Shown here piece by piece: positions 41,567-52,948 of a DNA stretch of 64,000 nucleotides. Within the stretch, counting starts at the first letter, position 1, and each line of letters begins with the position of its first letter. The notes beneath the pieces are model-generated. The model worked only from the letters and a program-made list of their open reading frames with translations, was not told where the DNA came from and made no database searches. The stretch lies in assembly GCF_020283565.1 (NCBI RefSeq), contig NC_060064.1, positions 27,610,337 to 27,674,336 of the forward strand. The letters are read 5' to 3'. Made by a program: the position numbers and the translations under genes. The DNA comes from Trifolium pratense. Taxonomy: Eukaryota; Streptophyta; Magnoliopsida; Fabales; Fabaceae.

Positions 41567-44500
41567 ATGACAACTATGGAGAGTTTGATTGGATTAGTCA
41601 ACAGAATTCAAAGAGCTTGTACTGTACTTGGTGACTATGGAGGTGCTGATGGTAACTCTTTTAATTCTTTATGGGAAGCTCTTCCTTCTGTTGCTGTTGT
41701 CGGTGGACAGGTTCGGTATTTCTATTTCAACTCTTCAATTTCTTCTTCTTGTTTCAATGTTTTCATGTTTTGCTATGGAGAATGGAAAATTCATGAATTT
41801 GTATTATGTGTTTATTTTAGTGGTTAGTTAAATATGTTTTAGTCCTTATAAAAATTAAGGCTTTTGAAGTCGTAGCTCATATGGTAGCTATTAGAGACAT
41901 TATTGGAGGGGTCAGGTTGGAACCTTGGATTCTCCATTTCTCCACACTTATGGTGTGTGAATATAGCTACTAGGCTACTGAACCAAAAAAAAAAATTAAG
42001 GCTTTTGAAGTTTAGTTACTAATCTTATAGTACTAATTTTGTTTAATTTTTAGTCTCTAACACTATTGTGAAAGCAGTTTTTTTATAAATAAAAAATAAA
42101 AAAATGAGAGTTTTTAAAAATTTAGTCCTACTACAAAAGCAAAATAGAACTAAATTTGAACAAAATTTATGTAAGGACTAAACTTGAAAAATTGTGAACT
42201 TTAGAGGACTAAAAGAATATTTAACCATTTTTTTGTGAAATTTGAGGTGAATTCAGGAAGTGTTCAGTTTTGGAGTGTTTTTGGTAAATCGTAAATTTTG
42301 TTTTCTTGGTGGGTGGGGTTTGAATACTTTTCCTTATTGTGTTGTTATTTTGTTTTTGTTTTTTCTACTTGTTCAGGATTAGATTCTAGCTCAAAATGGG
42401 TTTTGGGAAGATATATTTTGTTTCTTAACTTTGTTATAACTTATAAGTTTATAGAAACTAAATGGTACAGCTTTTGAAAAAATTGAGCTGCAGAAGTTGA
42501 TGAGAATAAATTGTGAGAGTAGCTATTTGTTAGAGTACTCGTGAATACTGCAAGATGATCTTATTTTCTCCAAGGACTTAAAGTTTACCTAATGTGACTA
42601 TTGGTGTAGTTCTGAACTCTTTATGTCTCATTGTTTCTTGAGTAGAGTAGAGCTCGAGAAAATTGTTCCTGTTAGAGCTTGAGAAAATTTACCGTTTATT
42701 GTTGCATTTTTTACAATGGTGTTTTCATTTTTTTGGTTCTTAGTTGTTGGTTGGAATTTTTCCAGCCTTAATGTTCTTGACATTTGTTTGCTAGGTCGGG
42801 GTTTGTAATAAAAGAATCCAATTTTCCGGATGATTCATCCCCCTACCCCATTTTTGTGTATCGGGTTTTCTTAAGTTCTTTTGAAATTTGTGCAGAGTTC
42901 AGGGAAGTCTTCAGTTTTGGAAAGCATTGTTGGTCGTGACTTTCTTCCTAGAGGATCAGGTTCGACTTTTTTCTTTTTGACATTTTTCTTTCATTTATTC
43001 CTCAAATTATTAATTATGGTTTGGCTTATGTTTGTTTTTTGGTGTGAATGAATTGTAGGGATTGTGACAAGGCGTCCATTGGTGTTGCAGCTGCACAAGG
43101 TAGAAAGTGGGACACAAGAATATGCCGAGTTTCTTCACCTGCCAAGGAGAAAGTTCACTGATTTTGGTATGACAGTACTGACAGTAACCCTACAAACATA
43201 TTCCGTAAAATTGTGTGTTTTAACTAATCATAGGATAGCTTATCTTTTCTGGTTGGCTGTAAAAGAATATTAATGTGTGTTAACATATACCGTAAAAATA
43301 TTGCTCAATATTCTGTGTTTGTAGTGTATAAATTTGAGTATATGTTCTCTCAAAAAAGCCAATTATTTAATTTATGTTCATGTTGTGCATTTGTACTTTT
43401 CTTGTGTCAACATTATTGAGCATTTTTTATTTCACACTTTGTGCTTGATGCCATTTTTTTTAGAAGTCTCGGTTAAAGATTATTAGGTTGAACTCCTGCC
43501 ACTACAAACCTTTTCTTTGGTTTTATATTATATATATGCCTGTCATGGCTTCTTTTTTTTCTCTCTATGCTGCTCTTAGAAAGCAGTGCTAGAGCATCTC
43601 AGTTTGAGTCAGAGTGGCGGCATGGCATCATATCCTATATTCTACAAACCTATAATGAATTGAATTCCCTATTTATATTTCTAGTGTTCATATGATGAAA
43701 AATCAAGTGTCTACAACTCATCATTGGCTAGCAATTTGATAACTGTTACACTGCCTATTAACTAATTTTTGGATTTTGTATTCAATTGACCTTTTTAATG
43801 TTTCTGCATCATAATATATAATAATATAAATGATGTTAACCACAATCTGGTTTTCCCATTGCAGCCTTGGTCCGCCAGGAAATTGAGGATGAAACCGACC
43901 GAGTAACAGGGAAGTCGAAACAGATATCTCCTATTCCTATTCATCTCAGCATCTATTCTGCGAATGGTGCGTTTCATCTGTTATAGTCTCTTTTTTGTGT
44001 GAGAGCTTTTAAAGCTAGAGGGTTTGTTGTGTAAATTAAAATTGATCACATAATATAGATTTGAACTAGTTTCTTCTCTAAGTTTTGTTTTGAATTTTGA
44101 ATTGTCTGATGTTTCAATATAGTTAGGGTTATTGTAGTCTTTGTATTTAGTACTAGAAGTACATCGTCTAATTATTTATAGAAATAGGAGCAAAATTGTA
44201 GCATTAGGTTAGTGTATTGTATTATATCACATCAAATTCTCTATCATATATTTTCTTGTCAAGAGTCTTTCTCTTTTGTACTCCTTTTTGACTTAAACTC
44301 AAATATCAACATCTGAGAACAACAAAACCTGGTTATTTTTAGACCAAATTTGTAGTGTATTTATTTTCAACTTCTTACGACTTAAAAACTAATGATATAC
44401 AGCTATTATTTATCTATTTTGGTGGTTGTGGACACAATTCATAATTTTGTGACGGATATAAATTTGTAATTACCAAGTGTATTCAGATGTGTATGTGTAT

Positions 44501-47500
44501 TCCTTTGCAGTATGATTATATGATTATATGGCACATAATGAGACTAAAACAGCTGTGACTTAAAGCTTCTTCTTTTTGTTTTTTGAACAGTTGTCAACCT
44601 AACCTTGATTGATTTACCCGGTCTGACTAAAGTGGCTGTAGGTATGATTTGTATTTAACTTCTAATTGCTAATTCAAAGTCGATAAATTATTTGGATGAA
44701 ATGATTTTTAGATGCTAAATATTCATCTCTTTTTCAGAGGGACAATCTGAGAGTATTGTTCAAGACATTGAAGCTATGGTCCGATCTTATGTTGAGAAGG
44801 TAAAATAACTTCAGTATAAATTGTACATTTATTCGTGTGATTGCAATCAGTTTGCTTGTCTTTAATCCCTATTGGATTACAGAACTTTTGGATTTAAGCA
44901 TTTTCTATTGTTGGATATGCTGATGAGTTCTCTCAATGACTCATTGAACTTAGCTTCTTGCCCTGACCTAAGACATCCCTGGCCCTAAATTTCTTGCACC
45001 GGAATAGGAAACAGTGGTGAATAGTGCCTGTATGTATTGAAGTGTTTCTGTTGTGTGATGGAGCAGCTAAGCAGCTGTTAGCTGCTATGATATTTACATC
45101 ATGATGTGATTCAATGTTGTGCCTTGTGCATAGTAAACATGTCCGGTCAAAATTCCTCTGATAAAGCTTATATATACATTTCATAATAAAGTCAACATAG
45201 AATTTTGAAATTTAGGATGAAGAATTTTGATAATTAGAAATGAATGAAGGTATACCATGGGCTGTCAAAAGTGTGTGATCCTCAAATGTGGGCATTACAG
45301 TGTGGCTGAGAGTGAGAGCCCAAAAAGATTGTTAGGGCTATCCTTTCTCAATTTTTTTAAAAAAAAACACTATTCCCTTGGTCCTAACTGCCAGTAAATC
45401 ACATATTTTATGGACGCTTTCCATAGTTTTGGACAGACTCGCATCTGTTTTGCAGTGCTCTTTCCATTTACACAGGAGCATTATCTTACTTTGCTCCTCT
45501 GTTTTGCACCTCCATTTGCCTTTCTTTGTACTGAAATATGAAATATTAAAAATAATTCCCTAAGATGAGAGCACATTTCTTTTGTACTGATATATTACTT
45601 CATTTTTCTTTTTCATTTAGTCTGTATTAGCTTGAACTTTCTATTTTTAAATAACATTCCTTTTTCTGTATTTCTATTGATGATATACAAGCGGGCCTTT
45701 TTATTTCCTTGCTGATTTTCTTAAAAGAGATACTATATGAGGTTTACCCTAAAGGCTCATCTGTGATTTATTCTCAACATCCTAATTCCATAATTACTGT
45801 ATGTCTTTTACCCCAAAGGTTCATATTTTCATTTTTCGATTGCTTTATTCTCAACAGCCTAATTCCATCATTCTAGCAGTATCTCCAGCCAATCAAGACA
45901 TAGCAACTTCTGATGCTATTAAACTTGCCAGGGAAGTTGATCCCACAGGTACTTTTTAAATGCTTTTCTGAATGGCCAATAATTTCCTTGCTTGTTTATA
46001 GTTTCGGACTAAAATTCTGGTCTAATGATCACTCTAGGTGAAAGGACATTTGGAGTTTTGACAAAGCTAGATTTGATGGACAAAGGAACTAATGCTTTGG
46101 ATGTAATTTTTTTCTCCTCGTCTTGTTTGAGTTGTTTCCTATCCCTTATGTTCATATTTGAAACATGTAACTTATATGTTCCTCTTATCCACTTTTATTC
46201 CCTCAAGGTCCTGGAGGGAAGATCTTACCGTCTGCAACATCCCTGGGTTGGCATAGTAAATCGGTCTCAGTCGGACATCAATAAAAATGTTGATATGATT
46301 GTTGCTAGACGGAAGGAGCGTGAATATTTTGCAACCAGTCCTGATTATGGGCACTTGGCCAATAAAATGGGTTCAGAATACCTTGCAAAGCTTCTCTCAA
46401 AGGTTTCCTTCTTAAGTATGTTCTTTGCTAGTCTTTTATGAGATGGATTATCATCTTAATCATGTGAGCTTATTTCTGTAGCACTTGGAGTCGGTAATTA
46501 AGGCAAGGATACCTAGTATAACGTCTTTAATAAACAAAAGCATTGAGGAACTTGAATCAGAGATGGATCATCTTGGGAGACCTATTGCTCTTGATGCTGG
46601 GGTAGGTGGCTTGTACTTTTGGTGATTTCTTTTTAAGAGTAAGGTTCTTATTCTGATGTCCTCTTGAGTATTTGCTGAATGTTATCATCTGTTTCAGGCT
46701 CAACTATACACTATCCTAGAACTTTGCCGAGCATTTGAACGGATATTCAAGGAGCATTTAGATGGAGGGTAAATATCTTCTATTATCACTGATGAACTGG
46801 TTGATAGGTCTTTATGTTTACACAAATTTCTTTAAATTTTTTAGGCGGCCAGGAGGTGACAGGATTTATAATGTCTTTGACAATCAGCTTCCCGCTGCAT
46901 TGCGAAAGCTTCCATTTGATCGTCATTTTTCTCTCCAGAATGTAAGGAAAGTGGTGTCAGAGTCGGATGGTTATCAGCCTCACTTGATTGCCCCAGAGCA
47001 AGGTTACAGGCGCCTGATTGAGGGGGCTCTTGGTTACTTTAAAGGCCCAGCTGAAGCTTCAGTAGATGCTGTAAGCAGTCTTATTGTCTTCTCTGATTTA
47101 TGATTTTCATGCAACAGCTAAAGAAGTGAGCTGTCTGTTGATTTTTTTGTAGGTTAATTTTGTCTTAAAAGAACTCGTGAGGAAATCAATAGCTGAAACT
47201 CAGGTAACTTTCAAGTGTATTTTGACTTACCTTCTTCATGAAGTGATAGTTTGTGGAGATACTAACATATGTCTGAGCAGGAACTGAAGCGATTCCCAAC
47301 TTTTCAAGCTGAACTAGCTGCTGCTGCAAATGAGGCTTTAGAAAGGTTTCGTCAAGAAGGTAAGAAGACAACTCTCCGGCTTGTAGATATGGAATCCTCA
47401 TATCTCACTGTGGATTTCTTCCGGAGACTACCTCAAGAAGTGGAGAAAGCTGGAAGTCCTGCTCCCTCAAATGTAGATCGATATGCAGAAGGTCATTTCA

Positions 47501-48284
47501 GGAGAATTGCATCAAATGTGTCGTCTTACATAGGACTGGTGGCAGACACACTCAGGAACACAATTCCAAAGGCGGTTGTTTATTGTCAGGTCAGACAAGC
47601 AAAACAGTCGTTGCTTAACCATTTCTATGCACAAATAGGGAAGAAAGAGGTATGTTTTCTCTTGCTCTCACTTTATGTCTATTGTTTATTACTTTATTTC
47701 ATATGACCATGATTGTTAGTATCAAATTTAACTTGTAGGCTAGATAGATTTTTATAGTTGTTGACAAGACTGCTATATATAAGAGTTCACTTTTTTTTTT
47801 CCAATATGGATTGTTGCAGATTTACTCCTTAAGATTTACCCATATTGACCGTCAAAACTTAAGTATATAGTTTTGTGGTGCCTCTGTGATACTTGATTTA
47901 TTCACCCTTCACCTTGTTTTGGTAACACACTTACAATAGTAATAGTATGCTGTTTAAGTCAAGCTCCACCACTGATCAAGTGAATTTGTCAATGTTTTTC
48001 TATATTTCATGATATAAGCTCATCTTCTTCTACTTTGATTTTTAATTTGAAATGTGTTTATATCCTCCTATATTTTACAAAATGTTGGACATTATTACTA
48101 TGTACTTGTCTTGCATAGTTTCAATATATCCTTAATATGATTTTACCTGGTGTAGGGTAAACAGCTATCTGAAATGTTGGACGAAGACCCTGCATTGATG
48201 GAGAGGAGAATACAGTGTGCAAAAAGGCTTGAACTATATAAAGCAGCAAGGGATGAAATTGATTCTGTATCTTGGGTACGATGA
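41567..48284 (+). CDS. DRP1E: Dynamin-related protein 1E-like GTPase (15 exons, 615 aa)
   Basis: Exons: 41567-41710, 42896-42959, 43059-43166, 43865-43966, 44591-44641, 44738-44799, 45858-45948, 46038-46102, 46208-46402, 46482-46601, 46698-46768, 46845-47070, 47153-47203, 47281-47649, 48156-48284. All have GT/AG borders and the phases sum to 616 codons. The GTPase domain has the P-loop GGQSSGKSS (46-54, split by intron 1), switch threonines (RGSGIVTRRP), DLPG (exon 5) and TKLD (exon 8). Middle and GED regions follow, ending [12 protein letters not shown]. There is no PH or proline-rich domain, as expected of plant DRP1 proteins, which act in clathrin-mediated endocytosis and cell-plate formation. 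The N-terminus [20 protein letters not shown] favours the DRP1E subclass. No defect was seen. Confidence 0.95.
41822..42227. mobile_element. MITE in DRP1E intron 1 (GTTAAATATGTTTTAGTCC family)
   Basis: The left end GTTAAATATGTTTTAGTCC (about 41827) and right end GGACTAAAAGAATATTTAACC (about 42206-42226) are inverted. The interior was later hit by a SINE. Confidence 0.7.
41851..42011 (+). mobile_element. SINE (41871-41990) with about 18-bp target duplication, nested in the MITE
   Basis: AATTAAGGCTTTTGAAGT occurs on both sides (ending at 41870 and at 42011). The body has A-box-like gtagctcatatggtag and B-box-like ggttggaacct, and an A-run at the 3' end. Same family as the SINE at 22229. Confidence 0.88.
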
Positions 48285-48780
48285 GCCTAGCTGGATGTCT
48301 TCCTCGCTTTGGACTAACTGATAACAATCATGGGTTGGCTTGACCCAGATGTAATTTACATATTTATTATTTTATTGTTGAGACAATTAAATACCTCTAT
48401 TTATTCTAGGGTAACATTGGAGTTAAGTTGATTTTCTGAACATGTGATGTACATCCCAATCCAGTACAGACCAAGATCTTAACTGTGATATGTAAAATAA
48501 ATTTGCATATTTTCTCTGTATTCTGATTCTTTGCTCTGTTACATTCTTGAATCTTGGCTATACCATTTATTGGTTCAATGCTTTAATTTGTTACTTTTCT
48601 TGAGACTTGTATATGATTAACAAGTGCAGGCTAATTTGGCAAAATAGTAATCTGCAACAAACAAGACAAGTTCTGAGCTAACAACCAACCTTCTAAATCA
48701 CACTTTAAAATACATAATCAATGCTAGTCAGTCACGAAACATTCCAATTTTTTTCCAGATATGCTCGACAATATCAGCCT
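48285..48780. other. 3' flank of DRP1E
   Basis: Presumed 3' UTR followed by AT-rich DNA; no other feature. Confidence 0.5.
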
Positions 48781-48784
48781 TCAA

Positions 48785-49485
48785 CTTGTGATGTGCACTT
48801 GGATCGCGTAACCCAGATCTTGAACGAACATGATTATGAAACGAGGGTAGTATCTCAGATGAGAATTGTTGTGTTGGAAGTTGGAACAACTTGTATTTCC
48901 TTGATCAAAGTTGTTCCAGATTTGTGCATATGTATCACGTTCATTCTCGACAATCATATTATATAATATGATACAAGTCCTCATGATGATAGCCGATAGA
49001 AACATGGATCAAGAGATGGGCCTTGAAGCTGAGCCCAAACCAAAGAAAGGAAAGAGAATTATGAATGATGAGGTGGACAAGTGATGATGTGCATGAGAGT
49101 GAGTGCTATAAAGTTGGTGTCGGTGAGGGAATAATATTCATGCTAGAAGTGGTTATTTTGTGGGGTTACTTTGTGACTTGGGGAGCATTTTGTTGGTTTT
49201 GGGGCTATTAGCATTTTGCAGTTTTTATGCTATTTTCTCTTTGTAATTGCAGAGTATCATTAATACAATTTTCCAATTTCTTTATACTTTCTGCGTACTT
49301 TCACTATTTCATTGCTTATTTCATACACACACCTACCAATAGCCAAGTCACTCACTTATATCCCACATTTGGGTTGGTTCACGAATGATTTGAAAACGAG
49401 CTTGTAGCACTTCAAATGCACACTCCACATCCTTTCGACAAGTCTCTTGAATCAATATTTTATAAAGACATATTTTTGCTTTTTA
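48785..49485 (-). pseudogene. PIF/Harbinger transposase remnants, split by an insertion
   Basis: Minus-strand reading gives two pieces of one transposase end. About 49480-49345 reads QETCRKDVECAFEVLQARFQIIREPTQMWDIS. About 48994-48785 reads IIMRTCIILYNMIVENERDTY. Both match the C-terminal DDE region of plant Harbinger transposases (HARBI1/ALP1 superfamily). They are separated by 344 bp of foreign DNA flanked by ATAGCC repeats. The upstream catalytic part is not found, so the copy is dead. Confidence 0.7.
48989..49344. mobile_element. 344-bp insertion (48995-49338) flanked by ATAGCC repeats, inside the Harbinger relic
   Basis: ATAGCC at 48989-48994 and 49339-49344 duplicates the interrupted transposase codons; removing the insert restores a plausible reading. 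The insert has no coding capacity and no clear TG...CA ends, so its class is unknown. It could be an LTR-like or other non-autonomous element. Confidence 0.55.
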
Positions 49486-49815
49486 GTAGTTTGTGACAAT
49501 ATTTTGGCCTCAAAAAATTTGGGTTCAAAGTATTAAAAATGATTTTTTTGTAAAAAAAAAAATGCCAAAAACAAGCACCATAGGGAGTGGAACCCACACT
49601 CTCAACATGCATGACCATAAGCAGCACCAACTAGGCCTATCGCTACAACTTAGTCAATTTACGCGAGTGAACAAATATATCTAGTATATATTTTTAATTT
49701 TATAAAATTTCAAGGGTATTTAGATAATTTCTCATTTTTTCCGGGGTGGCCACGGCCCTCCCCAGCCACCCCCTGCCTCTGGTTCCGCCTCTGAACTTGG
49801 TGTTGTAATGATAAT
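49485..49815. other. Unassigned repeat-like stretch
   Basis: It includes a GC-rich patch in AT-rich DNA (49740-49800, ccggggtggccacggccctccccagccaccccc) that resembles a dispersed repeat end, and a possible minus-strand tRNA-like motif (about 49590-49660). No gene. Confidence 0.35.
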
Positions 49816-49829
49816 ATATTTATACTATA

Positions 49830-50165
49830 ATGAGTATTGGGTGTCATGCATTATTTTTCATAATAATGTGGTTTATCTTCCACTATTACATAGAACTATT
49901 CATTCACATGAGATTATTCATCAATTCTCATAATCATACTGTTCAACCTACTTTGTTATTCACATTGTTTGTTTTCCACTATTACATAGAACTATTCATT
50001 TTTTCATTCACGTGAGATTATTCATTAATTAATTCCCATCATCACACTGTCCAACCTACTTTGTTATTCACGTTGTTCGTCTTTCACTATTACATAGAAC
50101 TATTCTTTCATGTGGGATTATTCATCATATCAATTCCCATCACACTGCCCAATCCACTTTCTACC
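49830..50165. repeat. Tandem repeat, three units of about 105-115 bp
   Basis: Units are marked by CACTATTACATAGAACTATTC at about 49881, 49977 and 50086, each followed by CA[C/T]GTG[A/G]GATTATTCAT and then C[A/T]CACTG[T/C]CCAA. Divergence between units is modest. Confidence 0.85.
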
Positions 50166-50283
50166 ACTTTTTATATGGTTTGCAGACATAAAATCTAGAT
50201 AAATAATAGAGATATGAAACCTAACAACACATGTATTATTGATAAAACATAACAAATACATTGATTTAGAGGTTTCCAAATAA

Positions 50284-52552
50284 TTATACTTTCAATGATT
50301 CTAGGAGATGTTTATAGTCATCCAAATGTTCTTTGGCACTTAACTTAAAAAAGATTTTCATCTTTTTTGTACGTAGTGTTTCCAACTTAATTCTAGATGC
50401 CTCATCTTTGGCTCTGGTTGCCTCGTTGTGTGCTTTCGCTACCTCCCGTTGTCCCAAAGCAATTTTGTCTAATCTTTCAAATTCTTGCTCCTTGAAATGT
50501 TTATACTCATCCCATTCTCCGTCGACCATGGTTAACGTTTCCGCTTTTCCCCTTCTTGAACCTTTCCCTTTTCCTTTTTTTTTTATAGTTGCATCCCTTC
50601 CCATTGGACGAGCAATGGAACCAGCAAAACTTGAATTAGCAGTATCACCTTCACAAGCCCTCTTAGATCCACTACTGTCTGATCTGATCCAATATTCCCA
50701 CCAACTTGAGACATATATCTTGGTTGATCATGAACCTTGAGTTATTCTTGCATTAAGTTGAAGCTACCATTTCCATTATCTCCATATACAACATGAGCTT
50801 TTTCCAAAACATCATTCTCTGACCACCCACTTTGCTACATATGCTTAGCAGCATCATATGCTCCTCTCCATCTACCCAGTTTGGTGTTGATATAGTTATA
50901 ATGTTTTTTACACGCAACGTGATCGCGTGGAGAATCAAATGAGCAATGTGTGTTCCAATATTCTGCAATTTTCTCCCAAAATGTATCTCCTTTTTTATTT
51001 CTTCCAATTACACTATTTGTTCCTTATATATACAACTTTTTTCTCTCACTAAAATTTAAAACCTCTGCCTTCTCTCTAGAAATTCAAAACTTGCAAATTC
51101 CCTAAAATCCAAATCCTCCTCTCTCAATATGTGACTACCATGGCTGGTGGTGTGTGGAGTTCTTCACTCCACACCACCACGTTTCCCACTGTCCTTTCCA
51201 TCGAGCCCTTTCATTTAACCGCCATCGATTGCCAAGCTTTTTGTTCTCGTGTTCTGTTCCTCTCCGCGCCGGAATTTGAAGGTTGTTGTTGCGGATCTGA
51301 GCTTTGCTCGTTCGGATCCAGGTGCTGTTGGTCGCTGGTGTTGTTGGGCTCTTTTTTGGGTCGTTGTTTTTCGGTGGGTGTGTTGGTTCGGCACGGATCC
51401 GGAGGCGGGGTCTTGATTGGTGGTCTTGACCATGGTGGTTTTGGTGAGGTGATGGGGTGGTGGGGTTGGTGCGTACGGTGGTGATGGGTGGTGTTTGGTG
51501 TTAGCGCCGCCGATATTTGGTTGATGTCGTGTGCAGTGATTTTCTAGAATACTTAATTCTCTGACCGCTTTCCAAATCTGTTGAGATTTGCAGAATTCTT
51601 TTTGAGTCTTTGTTGGTGTTCAAATCTGTTGAGATTTATAGGTTTTCTGTGTTTCTAGTTGACCTCTTTCGCGTTGGTGTTCACTGTTTTGAGGTGTTCT
51701 GCGAGCTGAGACTTATCTGTCGGTTGCTGCCGCGTGTGTTGACTCTGTCGTCGTCTAATGTAGGGTGTCTTCGAGTTGGGACATGTCTGCCTAGGTTCTC
51801 ATTCTACCGTTGTCTCATCAATTTTTAGCCTGAATGAGCTGTTTTTTGGATTTTGATGGGCCGATCATTTTTTATTCGAGATCGGGAGTTAGAGTTAATC
51901 TATTGGCAACTTTTGGGGCTGGATTGGTGTCTTCTGGTGGCCTGAAATCTGAGGGGTGCCTTTCTGATTTTGGGATTAGGAGGTGGACCTCTATTAAGTG
52001 GTGTTTGTTTTGGTGTTTACTTTTGGCGTTCCGCATATATATACGACGCCCTGTTATATAGTTACTTTTATACCGGTCTCTATTTGTCTTGTGTAGAGAA
52101 CTAGTTAATAATATATTTGTTTTTCAAAAAAAAAAAAAACTATCTATTCCATATTTAATCCATCCACTAAGAAGCACTAAGTTTTGCGAGTGGTCCATTT
52201 GACATTTCCTACTTAGACGAATTTCCTCAACATTTTCTTCATTATCAACATTAGCACCACTCGTGTTTCCAAGCATCATTTGAGTTGAAAATTCAAGAAT
52301 TTTAGTGATTTGAACATTTGGATTTTGGTTTGGAAAACGAGGATTAGCATAATGAGTTGTTTGGGAAGAATTGTATCCATAATGCATCATTGATCCGTGG
52401 TATTGTGATGGATAATTTGGCACAGTTGAAGGCATACCAAACATAAGTGCAAAACTATAATTTGATGGATTTTGATGTTGTGGTTGTTTGGGATGTTGAT
52501 TGTTCACCGTGTAATTGCTTGAACTTTGGCTATTAATTGGATAATTATTCAT
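50284..52552 (-). pseudogene. PIF/Harbinger ORF1 (SANT/NAM-associated-like), interrupted by a retroposon
   Basis: On the minus strand the N-terminal part (52552-52140) has a Q/N/P-rich start (MNNYPINSQ...) and SGWIKYGIDS. After a 1.1-kb insertion the reading resumes at about 51005 (GRNKKGDTFWEKIAEYWN) and ends with a charged coiled-coil-like part (50604-50284: GEWDEYKHFKEQEFERLDKIA). This fits the accessory DNA-binding ORF1 of plant PIF/Pong elements (annotated in plants as 'glutathione S-transferase T3-like' or NAM-associated). Frames are broken as well as split. With the transposase pieces downstream on the same strand it forms one decayed element. Confidence 0.7.
51010..52137 (+). mobile_element. 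Poly(A)-tailed retroposon of unknown class inside Harbinger ORF1
   Basis: It is bounded on the right by an A13 run (about 52124-52137) and inserted exactly where ORF1 is interrupted (between GIDS and the next codons), with a short ACTAT-like duplication. It is richer in G+T than its surroundings. Small open frames have no recognised domain. It could be a 5'-truncated LINE tail, a non-autonomous LINE derivative or a processed transcript. Confidence 0.55.
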
Positions 52553-52948
52553 GTTTTAGTTGTTACACGAATAATTGTTTTGATCAATTGCATAAAGAAA
52601 AACCCGAGAAGGAAGTTTAAAAATGAATTTTTTTTTATATGTTAAAATACATTAAACCATACCTCTATTTATAGAGTTTTAAAAATTATGAATTTCGATA
52701 TTAGATAAATCCATGATATATACTTCGTGACAAAAATTCATGATATATTTAAATAAATATTCAAAAATAAAACAGAGAAAAAAATCATAATTTTTTTATT
52801 AAAAATTCGTTTTAATAAACAAAAATAAAACCAAAAATTATATCCACTTTCTTTAACGAAAAGGAACATTGCTGTTGTTAGCCACTGAACTGAAAACAAG
52901 GAGAACGAAGCTTTCGTAGCCGTTGCCGCCTTTATCTCCGACGCCGAC
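52553..52948. other. Upstream region of the NOG1-like GTPase
   Basis: AT-rich. It presumably contains the promoter and 5' UTR, but no convincing core promoter element was picked out. Confidence 0.4.

Noticed and set aside
51131..51484. 117-aa Gly/Ser/Trp-rich frame in the poly(A) retroposon
   Set aside because: Compositional bias of GT-rich DNA; no known domain, so not called a gene.
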